From positions 1-64,000 of the forward strand of contig CACMVZ010000003.1 in assembly GCA_902617285.1 (NCBI GenBank): DNA of 64,000 bases, read 5' to 3'. This stretch comes from an uncultured Bacteroidota bacterium. GTDB taxonomy: Bacteria; Bacteroidota; Bacteroidia; Flavobacteriales; Flavobacteriaceae. The notes below the pieces were generated by a model. That model had not been told where the DNA came from. It ran no database searches and saw only the letters and a program-made list of their open reading frames with translations. Shown here piece after piece: positions 6,975 to 18,200 of the stretch (positions are counted from its first letter, which is position 1; the number at the start of each line of letters is the position of its first letter). A program made the position numbers and the translations under genes.

Positions 6975-8989
6975 TAATCTGGTATACCGGTTCTTTCTAT
7001 ATATTGATTTTCATTAGATGTATCTGGCTTATCCTCCGAGACCTTGGCAACACCTAATCCTGAGTACATATCAGAGTAAAATACATAGCCTTTGTAAACT
7101 TGTGCACCCCAGGACATAGTTGCGTTCTTTATAAATCCATTTGGAGAGCCAGTCATTGTATAACCTATCTCTCTATCTTGTCTAAACAGGTCTCCTACTA
7201 ATTCACCGCTAATATCAACAACCCTAACTCCTCCTCCATACATGGCTACATACAAAACATCTTCATCAACCCACAAGTTATGAGACCCTGTTCCAGGCAC
7301 CTCAAACTTTGCAACTTCTACAGGATTATCTAAATCAGTGAAATCTACAAAATGACAGAAACCTGCAGTAATTTCCGGTTCAGTTAGGTTGACGCCTTCA
7401 GGAAATATCTCGTCACATAATATAACATAAAAGGTGCCAGTAGATTTACTTTTAAATGGAAAGGCTGCGTGATTTGCCCCACTTGCATAAGTATAGTTAG
7501 AAAAAGGTACAGGGTTTGATGGTGAACCACCTGCAATTCCGTTACCTACATCTACCAAGTATACACCATCTCTCCAATTTGAAGAATATGCGATACCATC
7601 CTCAATCCATACATCATGTATATTCTGACCCTCTTTTCCAACTTCAAACATTCCAACCTCAACAGGATTTGTTGGGTCTTCTATGTTTAGGATATAATAT
7701 CTTTCACCGGTTCCTAAAACATATGCATGATTATTGTCTATAAAAAGGTTGTGAACTCCACCATTAAGATTTTTTGTATACTCTGATAGAACTTGTACAT
7801 CGTATGGATTAGTTACATCGAGAATAAATATTCCATTTTTTCTGTCAGACGCTCCTTCTCTTGAAATAATAGCAATAGTTCCATCTTGTGACACTTTTAC
7901 ATCATTAACTGTTCTAGCATCAACCTTTATGCTATCAATTTTTTTCATATTTGTTGGGTCGGTAACATCCCAAAAGAATGCCGTACCGTCTGCAGAGTGA
8001 GTTCCAGTAACACCATAATCTCTCCCATCCACTCCTTCAAAAATCCAAAAGTCTGAAGTTCTTTTATCCGGAACGACAGTGTTACCGACTCTATAAACTT
8101 CTCTTTTGATGTCTCTTGCAACAACTCTTAAAGGCTTTGAAGAGGTTATGTCACCAAGGGTTGCAGAAATTGAATAATTTCCAGGTTCCTCAGCTACAAA
8201 CCTTCCATCATTTAAAATTGTACCTGCAGCTGATTCAGACACATCAAAAGATTTCCCATAGAAAGTATATTCAAAAGGTAAGTTTTTGATTTCATTTCCA
8301 GAACTGTCAAAACCAGTTGCAGTATATCTTATAACATCACCTGTTCTAGCTACTTCCTGGTTTGAAGTAATTTCAATTTTCGATAATGGGTTTTCGGAAA
8401 CCTTAATCTCTACGGTAGCTGAGACTCCATCTAACTCAGCAGTTAATTTAGCAGTACCTGAAGCTACAGCTTTTACATTATTTGTGTTATCAATTGAGAG
8501 AATTTCAGAACTACTTGTTAGATTTAGTTTTTGACCATCTCTTTCAAACCCTTGTTCGTCTACTACATTAAAACTTAAATCTAAATAGGTGCTAACATAA
8601 TTATCTTTAGGAACAGTTATTGTTATCTCCTTTACCATAGCATACCCTACTTCAACATCAAAAGTTCTACTTAACCTTTGATCTCCTAACCCAAGACATA
8701 CTGCAACAACCTCATGTTTTCCCGGTGCATTTGCTTTTATCTCTCCTTTATTTCTGTCATAGGAAATTGCCTTTGCTCTACTAAAAACCCCTTGCTTATT
8801 ATAGTAAAACGTATAAGGACAAGATAGTCTTTCGCCTTTTAGATTTTCAGCATAAGTTTCTGGCTCAAAAGTCTCCCCAATTTTTAATTTCAAACCTTGT
8901 AAATCAGATTTGACAAAAAGGTCTTGGGAATGAAGATTTGTTAAAAAGAAAGAAAGTAATAGTGTTGATAAAGTTAAAATAGTTCTCAT
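6974..8989 (-). CDS. Secreted LVIVD-repeat protein with Ig-like domains
   Basis: A 671-residue protein. A signal peptide (residues 1-21) is followed by bacterial Ig-like segments at roughly 115-290, with strands such as VKEITITVPKD and ISSTTATL-like repeats. A LVIVD-type propeller then covers about 300-640, where units of the form GIFILDVTNPYDVQVLSEY, YYILNIEDPTNPVEVGMF, GVYLVDVGN and HFVDFTDLDNPVEVAKF recur. LVIVD proteins are thought to be cell-surface adhesins or scaffolds. It heads a three-gene operon and overlaps the next gene by one base. A near-match promoter box lies upstream, but I do not claim one. Confidence 0.8.
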   Translation of the reverse strand: MRTILTLSTLLLSFFLTNLHSQDLFVKSDLQGLKLKIGETFEPETYAENLKGERLSCPYTFYYNKQGVFSRAKAISYDRNKGEIKANAPGKHEVVAVCLGLGDQRLSRTFDVEVGYAMVKEITITVPKDNYVSTYLDLSFNVVDEQGFERDGQKLNLTSSSEILSIDNTNNVKAVASGTAKLTAELDGVSATVEIKVSENPLSKIEITSNQEVARTGDVIRYTATGFDSSGNEIKNLPFEYTFYGKSFDVSESAAGTILNDGRFVAEEPGNYSISATLGDITSSKPLRVVARDIKREVYRVGNTVVPDKRTSDFWIFEGVDGRDYGVTGTHSADGTAFFWDVTDPTNMKKIDSIKVDARTVNDVKVSQDGTIAIISREGASDRKNGIFILDVTNPYDVQVLSEYTKNLNGGVHNLFIDNNHAYVLGTGERYYILNIEDPTNPVEVGMFEVGKEGQNIHDVWIEDGIAYSSNWRDGVYLVDVGNGIAGGSPSNPVPFSNYTYASGANHAAFPFKSKSTGTFYVILCDEIFPEGVNLTEPEITAGFCHFVDFTDLDNPVEVAKFEVPGTGSHNLWVDEDVLYVAMYGGGVRVVDISGELVGDLFRQDREIGYTMTGSPNGFIKNATMSWGAQVYKGYVFYSDMYSGLGVAKVSEDKPDTSNENQYIERTGIPD

Positions 8990-9068
8990 AATTTTTTTTT
9001 TAAGGATTTAAATATAATTATTTAAAAGTTATAAACGTAGTTACAAGAATTAATTTCTACACTTATTA

Positions 9069-11252
<2,184 letters not shown>

Positions 11253-11382
11253 CTAATTTATAAATTTTTATTACTTATTCAGCTGCATTTTGTTTCTTAA
11301 TAATAAATTCTTAAGGTCTATAGCGATAACTTATAGTTAAAAGCCTTAATTTAGTCAAAGACACTACAATGACAGATTTTAT

Positions 11383-12054
11383 ATGATTAGTAACAGCGAT
11401 ATAATTGAAAAAACAAAACCCGCTTTTGAGGGATTTACTTCTTATCTTCAGGTTTTCTTTTGTTTAATGATTGCGTCTTTTATAGCTGGGGCTCCTTCTA
11501 GTATATATGAAGCTGCGTCAGGCAACCCTCTTTTTTTTGAATTAAATTATGGAGAGCCTCTTGCATTTACTAATGAAAGTATTGTGGTGTCATCTATTAT
11601 ATTATTAGTTGTTTTTTATCTATCTGCCTCTATTCAGGTGGGAATCTCATTATTCTGTCTTAATATTTATAATGGAAAAGGAGTAAATTTTTCAACACTT
11701 TTTGGCAGCTTTAATACATTCAAACCTTTAGCTGTTACAATATTATTAACCTTAATTCTAGGTGTTGGATTTATCTTATTAATCATTCCTGGAATCATCT
11801 TAGGTCTTATGTACTCACAGGCATATTATATCCTGGCAGAAGAACCAAATATCGAAGTTTTAGAAGCCTTGAAAAAAAGTGAAAAAATGATGAAAGGGAA
11901 AAAAGAGCAACTCTTTATGCTTACACTAAGGGCAATTTTATATTTCATATTAGGTGTTTTTACATTATTTATATGGTGGATATGGTTGGTTCCAAGATAT
12001 AGTGTTGCTTTTGCTGGGTTCTATGAGGAGCTAAAAAAAGACTTTAATAATTAA
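11383..12054 (+). CDS. DUF975-type integral membrane protein
   Basis: A 223-residue protein with about five hydrophobic segments. The C-terminal half is diagnostic: YSQAYYILAEEPNIEVLEAL, then a KKSEKMMKGKK basic stretch, and finally WLVPRYSVAFAGFYEEL, which is the DUF975 pattern. The role of the family is unknown. It lies between katG (divergent) and an acyl-CoA dehydrogenase 31 bases downstream, without overlap. Confidence 0.7.
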   Translation: MISNSDIIEKTKPAFEGFTSYLQVFFCLMIASFIAGAPSSIYEAASGNPLFFELNYGEPLAFTNESIVVSSIILLVVFYLSASIQVGISLFCLNIYNGKGVNFSTLFGSFNTFKPLAVTILLTLILGVGFILLIIPGIILGLMYSQAYYILAEEPNIEVLEALKKSEKMMKGKKEQLFMLTLRAILYFILGVFTLFIWWIWLVPRYSVAFAGFYEELKKDFNN

Positions 12055-12085
12055 AGAAATATATTTACACTTTATTTAAAAATCT

Positions 12086-13900
12086 ATGGCAAACAAATAT
12101 GTAGATCTTAATACTGTAAAATTTTTCATGAATAATGTTCAAGAGCTTGAATCTATTTTGAGCAAACAAAGGTTCGCTGACCATAATCTTGAATCAGTGG
12201 ATATGTTTATTGACTCTGTTAAACAATTTGCAGACAGAGAACTGTTTCCGTATTTCAAAGAAATGGACGAAAATCCAGCTCATTATAAAGATGGCTCGAT
12301 CCACGTACATCAACAAGTTGGAAAAATGATGAAGGAGGGTGGAGAAATGGGGCTGATTGCTGCGCCTTTTGATTATGAAGACGGAGGGCTTCAATTGCCT
12401 TTGCTTGTTCATACTGCTGCAAATTATATTTTAGATGCTGCAAATAATCATTTGCCTGGTTATTCAGGACTTACCACGGGTGCTGCAGAATTAATTATTG
12501 AGTTTGCTAGTAAAGAGTTAAAAGAAAAATATACTCCTAAAATGCTTACAGGAGAGTGGGGCGGAACGATGTGTTTAACTGAGCCGCAGGCTGGTAGCTC
12601 ACTATCAGATATTGTTACAAAGGCCTCTCCATGTGATGGTGGACATTATAAAATTAGTGGTCAAAAGATTTTTATCTCAGGCGGAGATCATCAATATGCA
12701 GAAAATATAGTCCACTTATTGTTGGCCCGAATTGAAGGGGCTCCTGCTGGAACAAAAGGAATTTCATTATTTGTTGTGCCAAAAATGAGACTAGACGAAA
12801 ATGGAAATCTTGAACCAAATGATGTAACAACTGTTGCTGATTTTGAGAAAATGGGTCAGAAGGGATATTGTACTACTCATCTTGGTTTTGGAGATAAAGA
12901 TAACTGTCACGGATATCTTGTTGGAGAAGAAAACAAAGGTCTTCATTATATGTTTTTAATGATGAATGGTGCAAGGATAGCTGTTGGAAGGACTGCTTCT
13001 GCAATTGCCTCAGGTGCTTATTACGCGTCTTTGGAATATGCAAATGAACGCCCACAGGGAAGAAAACTTTCTTCTGATGGAAAAAAAGATTTAAACGAAA
13101 AACAAAATTTAATAATTGAACACCCTGACGTAAGGAGGATGCTGATGCTACAAAAGGCAATGGTTGAGGGGTCTATGAATTTAATATTTAAAGCTTCAAA
13201 ATATTTTGACCTGCAACATAATAGTGTGGATGAAGAAGAAAAACATAAATATCACATACTCCTAGAGATGATTATTCCAGTGGTTAAAACCTATCCTTCA
13301 GAGGCTGGTATTTATTCAATAAATAATGGCCTTCAAGTGCTTGGGGGTTATGGTTTTTGTTCAGATTTTATTCTTCAGCAATATTATAGAGATATAAGAA
13401 TTTGTCCAATCTATGAGGGAACTACAGGTATTCAGTCTCAAGACCTTCTTGGAAGAAAAATGATGCTAAACAATGGTGAAGGGGCCAAGCTTTTAATGGA
13501 AGAAATAAAAAAGACCATTGACGAAGCTTCTCAGGATAACGACCTAAAGGAGTGGGCTGCTAGTTTAGATAAAAAACTAGAAGAGACTCAAAAAATATTA
13601 TTTCATCTTATTCCTTTTGCTTCAAAAGGAGACTATGAAAAGTTTTTAGCTGATGCATCAGTCTTTATGGAGTTTTTCAGCCTTGTATTAGTTGGATGGT
13701 CTTGGTTAGAAATTGGTGTCAAAAGTAAACACGCTTTAATAACAGGTGACAAGTCTTTTGACGCAAGTTTTTTTGAAAGTAAATTGGATGCTTTAGAATA
13801 TTTTTATGCATATGAGCTTCCGAAAACAATTGGTCTTGCTGAAGTTATGATTCACCCCTCTTCAGTTACAATTAAAGCTGATAAAAAAATTATAGGCTAA
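12086..13900 (+). CDS. Long-form acyl-CoA dehydrogenase with extra C-terminal domain
   Basis: A 604-residue flavoprotein in the long acyl-CoA dehydrogenase group that also contains DmdC. The FAD-binding region MCLTEPQAGSS is near residue 165, an FISGGDHQ stretch follows, and YEGTTGIQSQDLLGRK near residue 440 is the classic C-terminal signature. The last 120 residues form the extra ACAD C-terminal domain. It oxidises an acyl-CoA to the enoyl-CoA and passes electrons to ETF. The length and the nearby sulfonate-type monooxygenase make a 3-methylmercaptopropionyl-CoA substrate possible but unproven. A serine hydrolase gene follows after four bases. Confidence 0.85.
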   Translation: MANKYVDLNTVKFFMNNVQELESILSKQRFADHNLESVDMFIDSVKQFADRELFPYFKEMDENPAHYKDGSIHVHQQVGKMMKEGGEMGLIAAPFDYEDGGLQLPLLVHTAANYILDAANNHLPGYSGLTTGAAELIIEFASKELKEKYTPKMLTGEWGGTMCLTEPQAGSSLSDIVTKASPCDGGHYKISGQKIFISGGDHQYAENIVHLLLARIEGAPAGTKGISLFVVPKMRLDENGNLEPNDVTTVADFEKMGQKGYCTTHLGFGDKDNCHGYLVGEENKGLHYMFLMMNGARIAVGRTASAIASGAYYASLEYANERPQGRKLSSDGKKDLNEKQNLIIEHPDVRRMLMLQKAMVEGSMNLIFKASKYFDLQHNSVDEEEKHKYHILLEMIIPVVKTYPSEAGIYSINNGLQVLGGYGFCSDFILQQYYRDIRICPIYEGTTGIQSQDLLGRKMMLNNGEGAKLLMEEIKKTIDEASQDNDLKEWAASLDKKLEETQKILFHLIPFASKGDYEKFLADASVFMEFFSLVLVGWSWLEIGVKSKHALITGDKSFDASFFESKLDALEYFYAYELPKTIGLAEVMIHPSSVTIKADKKIIG

Positions 13901-13904
13901 ACAG

Positions 13905-15146
13905 ATGGTTATCTATAAGCAAAAATCAAAACCTTGGTATATTAATACATTGGTTTATATAATATGTGCATTTAACACATTTTGTTTAGCCCAGACAGAA
14001 TTTGATACTTCTAAACTTAAAGATTTTGAAAGCTATCTAATTCAAGAAATTGATAATAGTAAAGCCGCAGGAATTGAAGTATTAGTTAACCACAAAGGAA
14101 AAACTGTGTGGCATAAAGCTTTAGGATATGGCAGTTTACAAGACAATCGTCTCCTTGAAAAAAATAGTATCTACTACATTCAATCGATGACCAAACCCAT
14201 TATGAGTGTAGCTATCATGCAGCTAGTAGAAAGAGGAAAGTTAGACTTGGCAGATAATGCTGCCGATTATTATCCTCCTTTGAAAAAACTCAGGGTAATC
14301 AAAGATCTAACAACGGGTATTTATGGACCAACTGTTTCTGCAAAGCAACCTATTACCATTCTGCAATTACTTACCCATACAAGTGGTCTTTCGCACGGAT
14401 TAGAAGAAACTTTGTTTGATCAGCAACTTTTTAAGTTGATGTACAACGAATTATTTGATCCTGCCGAGTATAATAATCTAAAAGAACGAGTAGACAAGCT
14501 AATGCTTGTTCCCTTAATTGGACAGCCTGGTGAACAATGGTATTATAGTGCTGCTCCGGATATTTTGGCCTTAATTTTGGAAAAAATAACTGGCCAGTCT
14601 ACAGAAACCTATCTTGAAGAAAACATCTTTGATCCATTATCGATGAACGAAACGGGTTATAACGTTAGACTTGAACAACAACAGAGGATAATGCAAGTGC
14701 ACTTCAATTTAGAGGACGGAACATTGGTCAACAGCCATGTTCAAGTTCCTACAACCGGAAACACAGTTTATGGTGGAACTCATGGTCTTTTTTCGTCTAC
14801 AGAAGATTTTTTAAAATTCTGTCAAATGATTTTAAATAAAGGTAGCTTTAACGATCAACGTATACTAAAAAAAGAAACTGTTGAACTAATGACTAAAAAT
14901 CATGTTGGAGAGCTAGTAGGCCCTGGGCGTGGTTTTGGGCTTGGTTTTGGTTTGTTATATGATACCAATAAAGACCTTAGTCCAGCAAACACAGGTCAGA
15001 TTTATTGGGGCGGTTACTTTAAAACACATTTTTTTATTGATCCTAAAGAATCTCTCATAGCAATTATAATGACTCAAAAAATCCCAAATACTGACGAGTA
15101 CATCATCGAATTAAATCGAGCAGTATACGGTGCTTTATCATTCTGA
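13905..15146 (+). CDS. Secreted beta-lactamase-like serine hydrolase
   Basis: A 413-residue class C beta-lactamase/esterase-fold protein. A signal segment (about residues 11-30) precedes the catalytic SMTK tetrad at 94-97 (Ser94 nucleophile, Lys97). The YSA motif lies near residue 215, and a GGTHGLFSSTEDF stretch near 290 is typical of the family. Members act as esterases, transesterases or D-amino-acid peptidases more often than as true beta-lactamases. It follows the acyl-CoA dehydrogenase by four bases and is probably cotranscribed. The substrate is unknown. Confidence 0.85.
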   Translation: MVIYKQKSKPWYINTLVYIICAFNTFCLAQTEFDTSKLKDFESYLIQEIDNSKAAGIEVLVNHKGKTVWHKALGYGSLQDNRLLEKNSIYYIQSMTKPIMSVAIMQLVERGKLDLADNAADYYPPLKKLRVIKDLTTGIYGPTVSAKQPITILQLLTHTSGLSHGLEETLFDQQLFKLMYNELFDPAEYNNLKERVDKLMLVPLIGQPGEQWYYSAAPDILALILEKITGQSTETYLEENIFDPLSMNETGYNVRLEQQQRIMQVHFNLEDGTLVNSHVQVPTTGNTVYGGTHGLFSSTEDFLKFCQMILNKGSFNDQRILKKETVELMTKNHVGELVGPGRGFGLGFGLLYDTNKDLSPANTGQIYWGGYFKTHFFIDPKESLIAIIMTQKIPNTDEYIIELNRAVYGALSF

Positions 15147-15184
15147 CTTTATATAGTGAGTGGCTAAGCCAAACTATTTAGATA

Positions 15185-16726
15185 TTAATGAAAAACTATG
15201 TGCAATAAGATTAGTGTGATTGCAAGTGCCCACCCCCAGTTTCTGCTATATTTATCTGCAGGCTGAAATAATGCTAGTAATGAGTTTAGCTTGCTCATGC
15301 TACAAATTACTGTGATAAATAAACCTAAAATAATTACCCAAAATGCTCTTACAAAATAATTCATTTCTGGTATAAAAATTTGTAAAGCAATATTTAAAGG
15401 GAGTGTGGCGATGAATGCGAAAAGGACTACGTTTCGGTTTGGTTTAAATAAAACCACAGCACTAAATATCAAAACTACTATTCCACAGTTTATATAATAA
15501 CGTAAATTATTTAAGGTATGGGTAAAGGCTGAATTAGGATCGTCAAACTTTAGATATAATAAAACAAACCCCATTATAAGAGCAGTGCCTAAGCTAAATA
15601 GAATGGCCTTTTGACCTGCGTTTATTTTTTCTTTATCCTTTGCTTGTTTGTTGATATATTTTGAATAGATATCCGTTGACCACAAAGTAGCCAGAGAGTT
15701 AAAAGTAGAGTCTACTGTACTCATAAGCGAAGCAAACAAGCCACATAATATTATGCCTTTTATACCAACCGGTAGATAGGTATTGACAATATATGGGAAC
15801 GCCATGTCAGGCTCGCCTAGGGTGTCACCAAGAATTCCATAAAGAGCTATACCTGGAATAATAATTATAACAGCCATTATGTATTTAATTAAACCACCTG
15901 CTATTAAGCCAGTTTGTGCATGTCTAACACTCTTTGCAGCTAAAGCTCTTTGCATTACAGTTTGATTTGCACACCAGTAATTTATGTTAAGCAAAAACAA
16001 TCCAAAAAGATGTGTCCATGGGAGGGTTGGATGATCTGCAGGTAAGTGCAAGTGCATTTTTTGAGGGGTTTGGATATACAGTTGGTCCCAACCACCTAGC
16101 TGATTTACAGCTGTAAAACAAACTACAGCTCCTCCAATAATTAATACAGCAAATTGAATTATATCTGTTTTAACAACAGCACTTAAACCACCCAGGTAAG
16201 TGTAAATAGCAGAAAAAACTCCTAATATTACAATGAGTATTGCTATTCTAATAATTCTGTTTGAATGAAGAAATGATAACTGCTCTCCAAAAACTAAGTC
16301 TGCAGCATAGGCTCCCCAGAAAAGTGCAGCTCCAATTGTAACAGTTGCAAAAAGTGCAATATTTGCTAATGAGTAAAAAAGGGCAATTCGCTGACCTAAT
16401 CTCTTTGATATAAACTGTGTAATTGTTGTAATCTTTTCTCTTAGAAAAAGTGGCACAAAAACAAAGGCGCCAATTAAAATACCTTGAACTGCATTAATTT
16501 CAAGATTTGCTTGAGCAAGGCCAAATAAATATGCTGACCCCATCATTCCTAGAAACTGATATCCCTGAATGTTTGTTGCAATAGTTGATAGCGCAATTGA
16601 GTACCAAGGAAGGTTTCTTGAGCTTAAAAAATATTCATCTGCTGAGCTGTCTGCTTTAACTTTACCTCTAAGGGCTACGATCATAATTAAAGAAAAATAA
16701 AACAAGACAATTATAAAGTCTACCAT
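15185..16726 (-). CDS. Sodium:solute symporter (SSS family)
   Basis: A 513-residue transporter with about 13-14 membrane helices. SSS features include the SSRNLPWYSIALSTIATNIQGYQFLG segment at the unwound first core helix, a YLGGLSAVVKTDIIQF stretch and LFASLMSTVDSTFNSLATLWSTDIY. The paired Ser/Thr residues in that last stretch are typical sodium ligands. It imports a solute with Na+, fitting a marine lifestyle. It lies three bases downstream of the flavin monooxygenase gene on the same strand, so the transported compound may be that enzyme's substrate. Confidence 0.88.
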   Translation of the reverse strand: MVDFIIVLFYFSLIMIVALRGKVKADSSADEYFLSSRNLPWYSIALSTIATNIQGYQFLGMMGSAYLFGLAQANLEINAVQGILIGAFVFVPLFLREKITTITQFISKRLGQRIALFYSLANIALFATVTIGAALFWGAYAADLVFGEQLSFLHSNRIIRIAILIVILGVFSAIYTYLGGLSAVVKTDIIQFAVLIIGGAVVCFTAVNQLGGWDQLYIQTPQKMHLHLPADHPTLPWTHLFGLFLLNINYWCANQTVMQRALAAKSVRHAQTGLIAGGLIKYIMAVIIIIPGIALYGILGDTLGEPDMAFPYIVNTYLPVGIKGIILCGLFASLMSTVDSTFNSLATLWSTDIYSKYINKQAKDKEKINAGQKAILFSLGTALIMGFVLLYLKFDDPNSAFTHTLNNLRYYINCGIVVLIFSAVVLFKPNRNVVLFAFIATLPLNIALQIFIPEMNYFVRAFWVIILGLFITVICSMSKLNSLLALFQPADKYSRNWGWALAITLILLHIVFH

Positions 16727-16729
16727 AAT

Positions 16730-17878
16730 CTACTTTCTTTCTCCTTTGCCCAGTGGGGAGTTTGGGGTTTCATTAATTCGTCTGTTAAAAACTTCGGGTA
16801 ATGAAATTGTTTTTAACTGTGGTAACACATGTTGAGCAAAAAGCTCACATTCTTGTTGATGAGGATATCCTGATAATATGAAGGACCTTATACCCATTTG
16901 CATATAGCGTTTCAGTTTGTTTAAAATTTGATCCGGGGTTCCAACAAGAGCTGCTCCACAACCAGACCTAGCTAGTCCTATTCCCGTCCACAGGTGTGGC
17001 TCAACATAATATTCATTGTCTGCTTCATTTCGCATCTGTGATTGACGGGCTACTCCTAATGAGTTAGAGTCCTGTGCTCTATTTTTAATGTTTAGTCCTT
17101 GATCTAAGTCTAGTTTTGACAAAAGGTTATTAGCGTAATCTCTTGCTTCTTTCTCTGTCTCTCTAACAATTACATGAACTCTTAATCCAAACTGAACAGT
17201 GCGCCCATACTCTGAAGCTTTAAGGGTCATGTTGTTCATAAGCCCTTGTAGTTTCTCTTCTGTTTCTGGCCACATCAAATAAACATCGCAATGCTCTGCG
17301 CATAAGTCAACACCTGCAGGTGAGTACCCCCCGAAATAGAGAAGAGGGCCGCCATTTTGTTGATAGGGCTTAACAGGGTCTGTAGGCAAACTTAGTTTAT
17401 AATATTTTCCATTGAACTCTATTCTGTCTTGATTCCATGCTTGTTTTAAAATTTCAATGACCTCTCGAGAGCGAGCATATCTTTCAGAAGAATCCAGCTC
17501 GTTGCCTGGAAGGTCCGATGAAATTATATTAATAGTTAGTCTACCCTTGAGCATGTGATCTAGTGTTGCTATACTTCTTGCAAGCATTGGTGGGTGAACC
17601 TCTCCACAGCGAATAGCCGCTAAAAAATTAATCTGTTTTGTAATTGGAGCCATTCCTGCAACAAAAGACAATGTTTCTTGACCAACTTGGTATGAAGATG
17701 GGCATAAAACGTTTCTAAACCCAAGCTCATCAGCAGTTTTTACAATTTTAGAAGTGTTTTCCCAAGTGCTTTTATAATCAGGATTTCTGTTTCCTAAAAA
17801 GTCATCATCACCGTCACAGAGTGGTGCAAACCAAGAGATCTCCGCCCCGTCAATATCTTTTGGGTTTTTGGGATTCAT
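16730..17878 (-). CDS. LLM-class flavin-dependent monooxygenase (SsuD-like)
   Basis: A bacterial luciferase-like TIM-barrel monooxygenase of about 382 residues. It contains FLAAIRCGEVHPPMLARSIATLDHM and LTINIISSDLPGNELDSSERYARSREVIEIL, both strong matches to alkanesulfonate monooxygenase-type proteins, and LLYFGGYSPAGVDLCAEHCDVYLMW. It uses reduced FMN and oxygen to oxidise small substrates such as sulfonates. ATG at 17878 is preferred to the GTG two codons upstream. It is cotranscribed with a sodium symporter. An FMN reductase lies at 2.1-2.6 kb but is not linked. The substrate is unproven. Confidence 0.85.
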   Translation of the reverse strand: MNPKNPKDIDGAEISWFAPLCDGDDDFLGNRNPDYKSTWENTSKIVKTADELGFRNVLCPSSYQVGQETLSFVAGMAPITKQINFLAAIRCGEVHPPMLARSIATLDHMLKGRLTINIISSDLPGNELDSSERYARSREVIEILKQAWNQDRIEFNGKYYKLSLPTDPVKPYQQNGGPLLYFGGYSPAGVDLCAEHCDVYLMWPETEEKLQGLMNNMTLKASEYGRTVQFGLRVHVIVRETEKEARDYANNLLSKLDLDQGLNIKNRAQDSNSLGVARQSQMRNEADNEYYVEPHLWTGIGLARSGCGAALVGTPDQILNKLKRYMQMGIRSFILSGYPHQQECELFAQHVLPQLKTISLPEVFNRRINETPNSPLGKGERK

Positions 17879-17913
17879 TACCACAAGTTAATATTTATAT
17901 TTTCTGAAACAAA

Positions 17914-17944
17914 AAACCCTCAAAATCATAGAAATTGAGGGTTT
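17914..17944 (-). terminator. tRNA-type terminator hairpin at the left element end
   Basis: A perfect 10-bp stem, AAACCCTCAA (17914-17923) with TTGAGGGTTT (17935-17944), is followed on the minus strand by a run of T. It resembles the terminator behind the intact tRNA-Met at 20909-20939 and lies next to a copy of that tRNA's 3' end. No complete tRNA is present here. Confidence 0.75.
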
Positions 17945-17972
17945 AAGGGTGGTCCCACCTGGACTAGAACCA
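17937..17972 (-). repeat. tRNA-Met 3'-end remnant (outer attachment site)
   Basis: This 36-bp stretch matches 20932-20967, covering the terminator arm and the last 23 bases of tRNA-Met, at 35 of 36 positions. The one difference is A at 17966 for C at 20961. Beyond 17972 the match to the tRNA stops abruptly. Duplicated tRNA 3' ends are the classic footprint of site-specific integration. Confidence 0.85.
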
Positions 17973-18013
17973 CATATTTATACCCTTAATAATCAATTAG
18001 TTATAAAAATAAA

Positions 18014-18054
18014 TGGTACCCAAAAGGTACCACTTTGGTACCCAATGGGTACCA
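18014..18054. repeat. Four GGTACC palindromes with exact 11-bp period
   Basis: GGTACC occurs at 18015, 18026, 18037 and 18048, one helical turn apart, so bound protein subunits would sit on one face of the DNA. The block begins 68 bases from the tRNA remnant at 17947. A second element carries a similarly placed array of a different motif at 20359. Confidence 0.85.
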
Positions 18055-18056
18055 AC

Positions 18057-18082
18057 AGAAAGTGTAAAAGCAGATACACTTT
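18057..18082. repeat. 26-bp inverted repeat, left copy
   Basis: This copy is the exact reverse complement of 19405-19430. Inside it, AAAGTGTA and TACACTTT form 8-bp arms around an 8-base loop. The two copies bracket the COG0523 gene. They may be cassette ends, paired operators or hairpins in the transcript. DNA between this repeat and the gene start at 18201 holds nothing else recognised. Confidence 0.8.
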
Positions 18083-18200
18083 ATCGCCCGTCACCTGGTT
18101 ATAGTCCGGTTTGGACTTAAAAAAGGATCTTCTTAAAAAGTCTTAATTATTTTAGAATTTGTCTTTCCTAACAATTTTAGTTTTTTTAATTTCGCAGATT

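Noticed and set aside
18014-18054. CRISPR or integron attC reading of the GGTACC array
   Set aside because: The units are only six bases with five-base gaps, there are no spacers of CRISPR length, and no cas or intI genes are present.
17885-18200. A complete second tRNA at the left element end
   Set aside because: Only the 3' 23 bases match tRNA-Met. No acceptor 5' strand, D arm or anticodon arm can be built.
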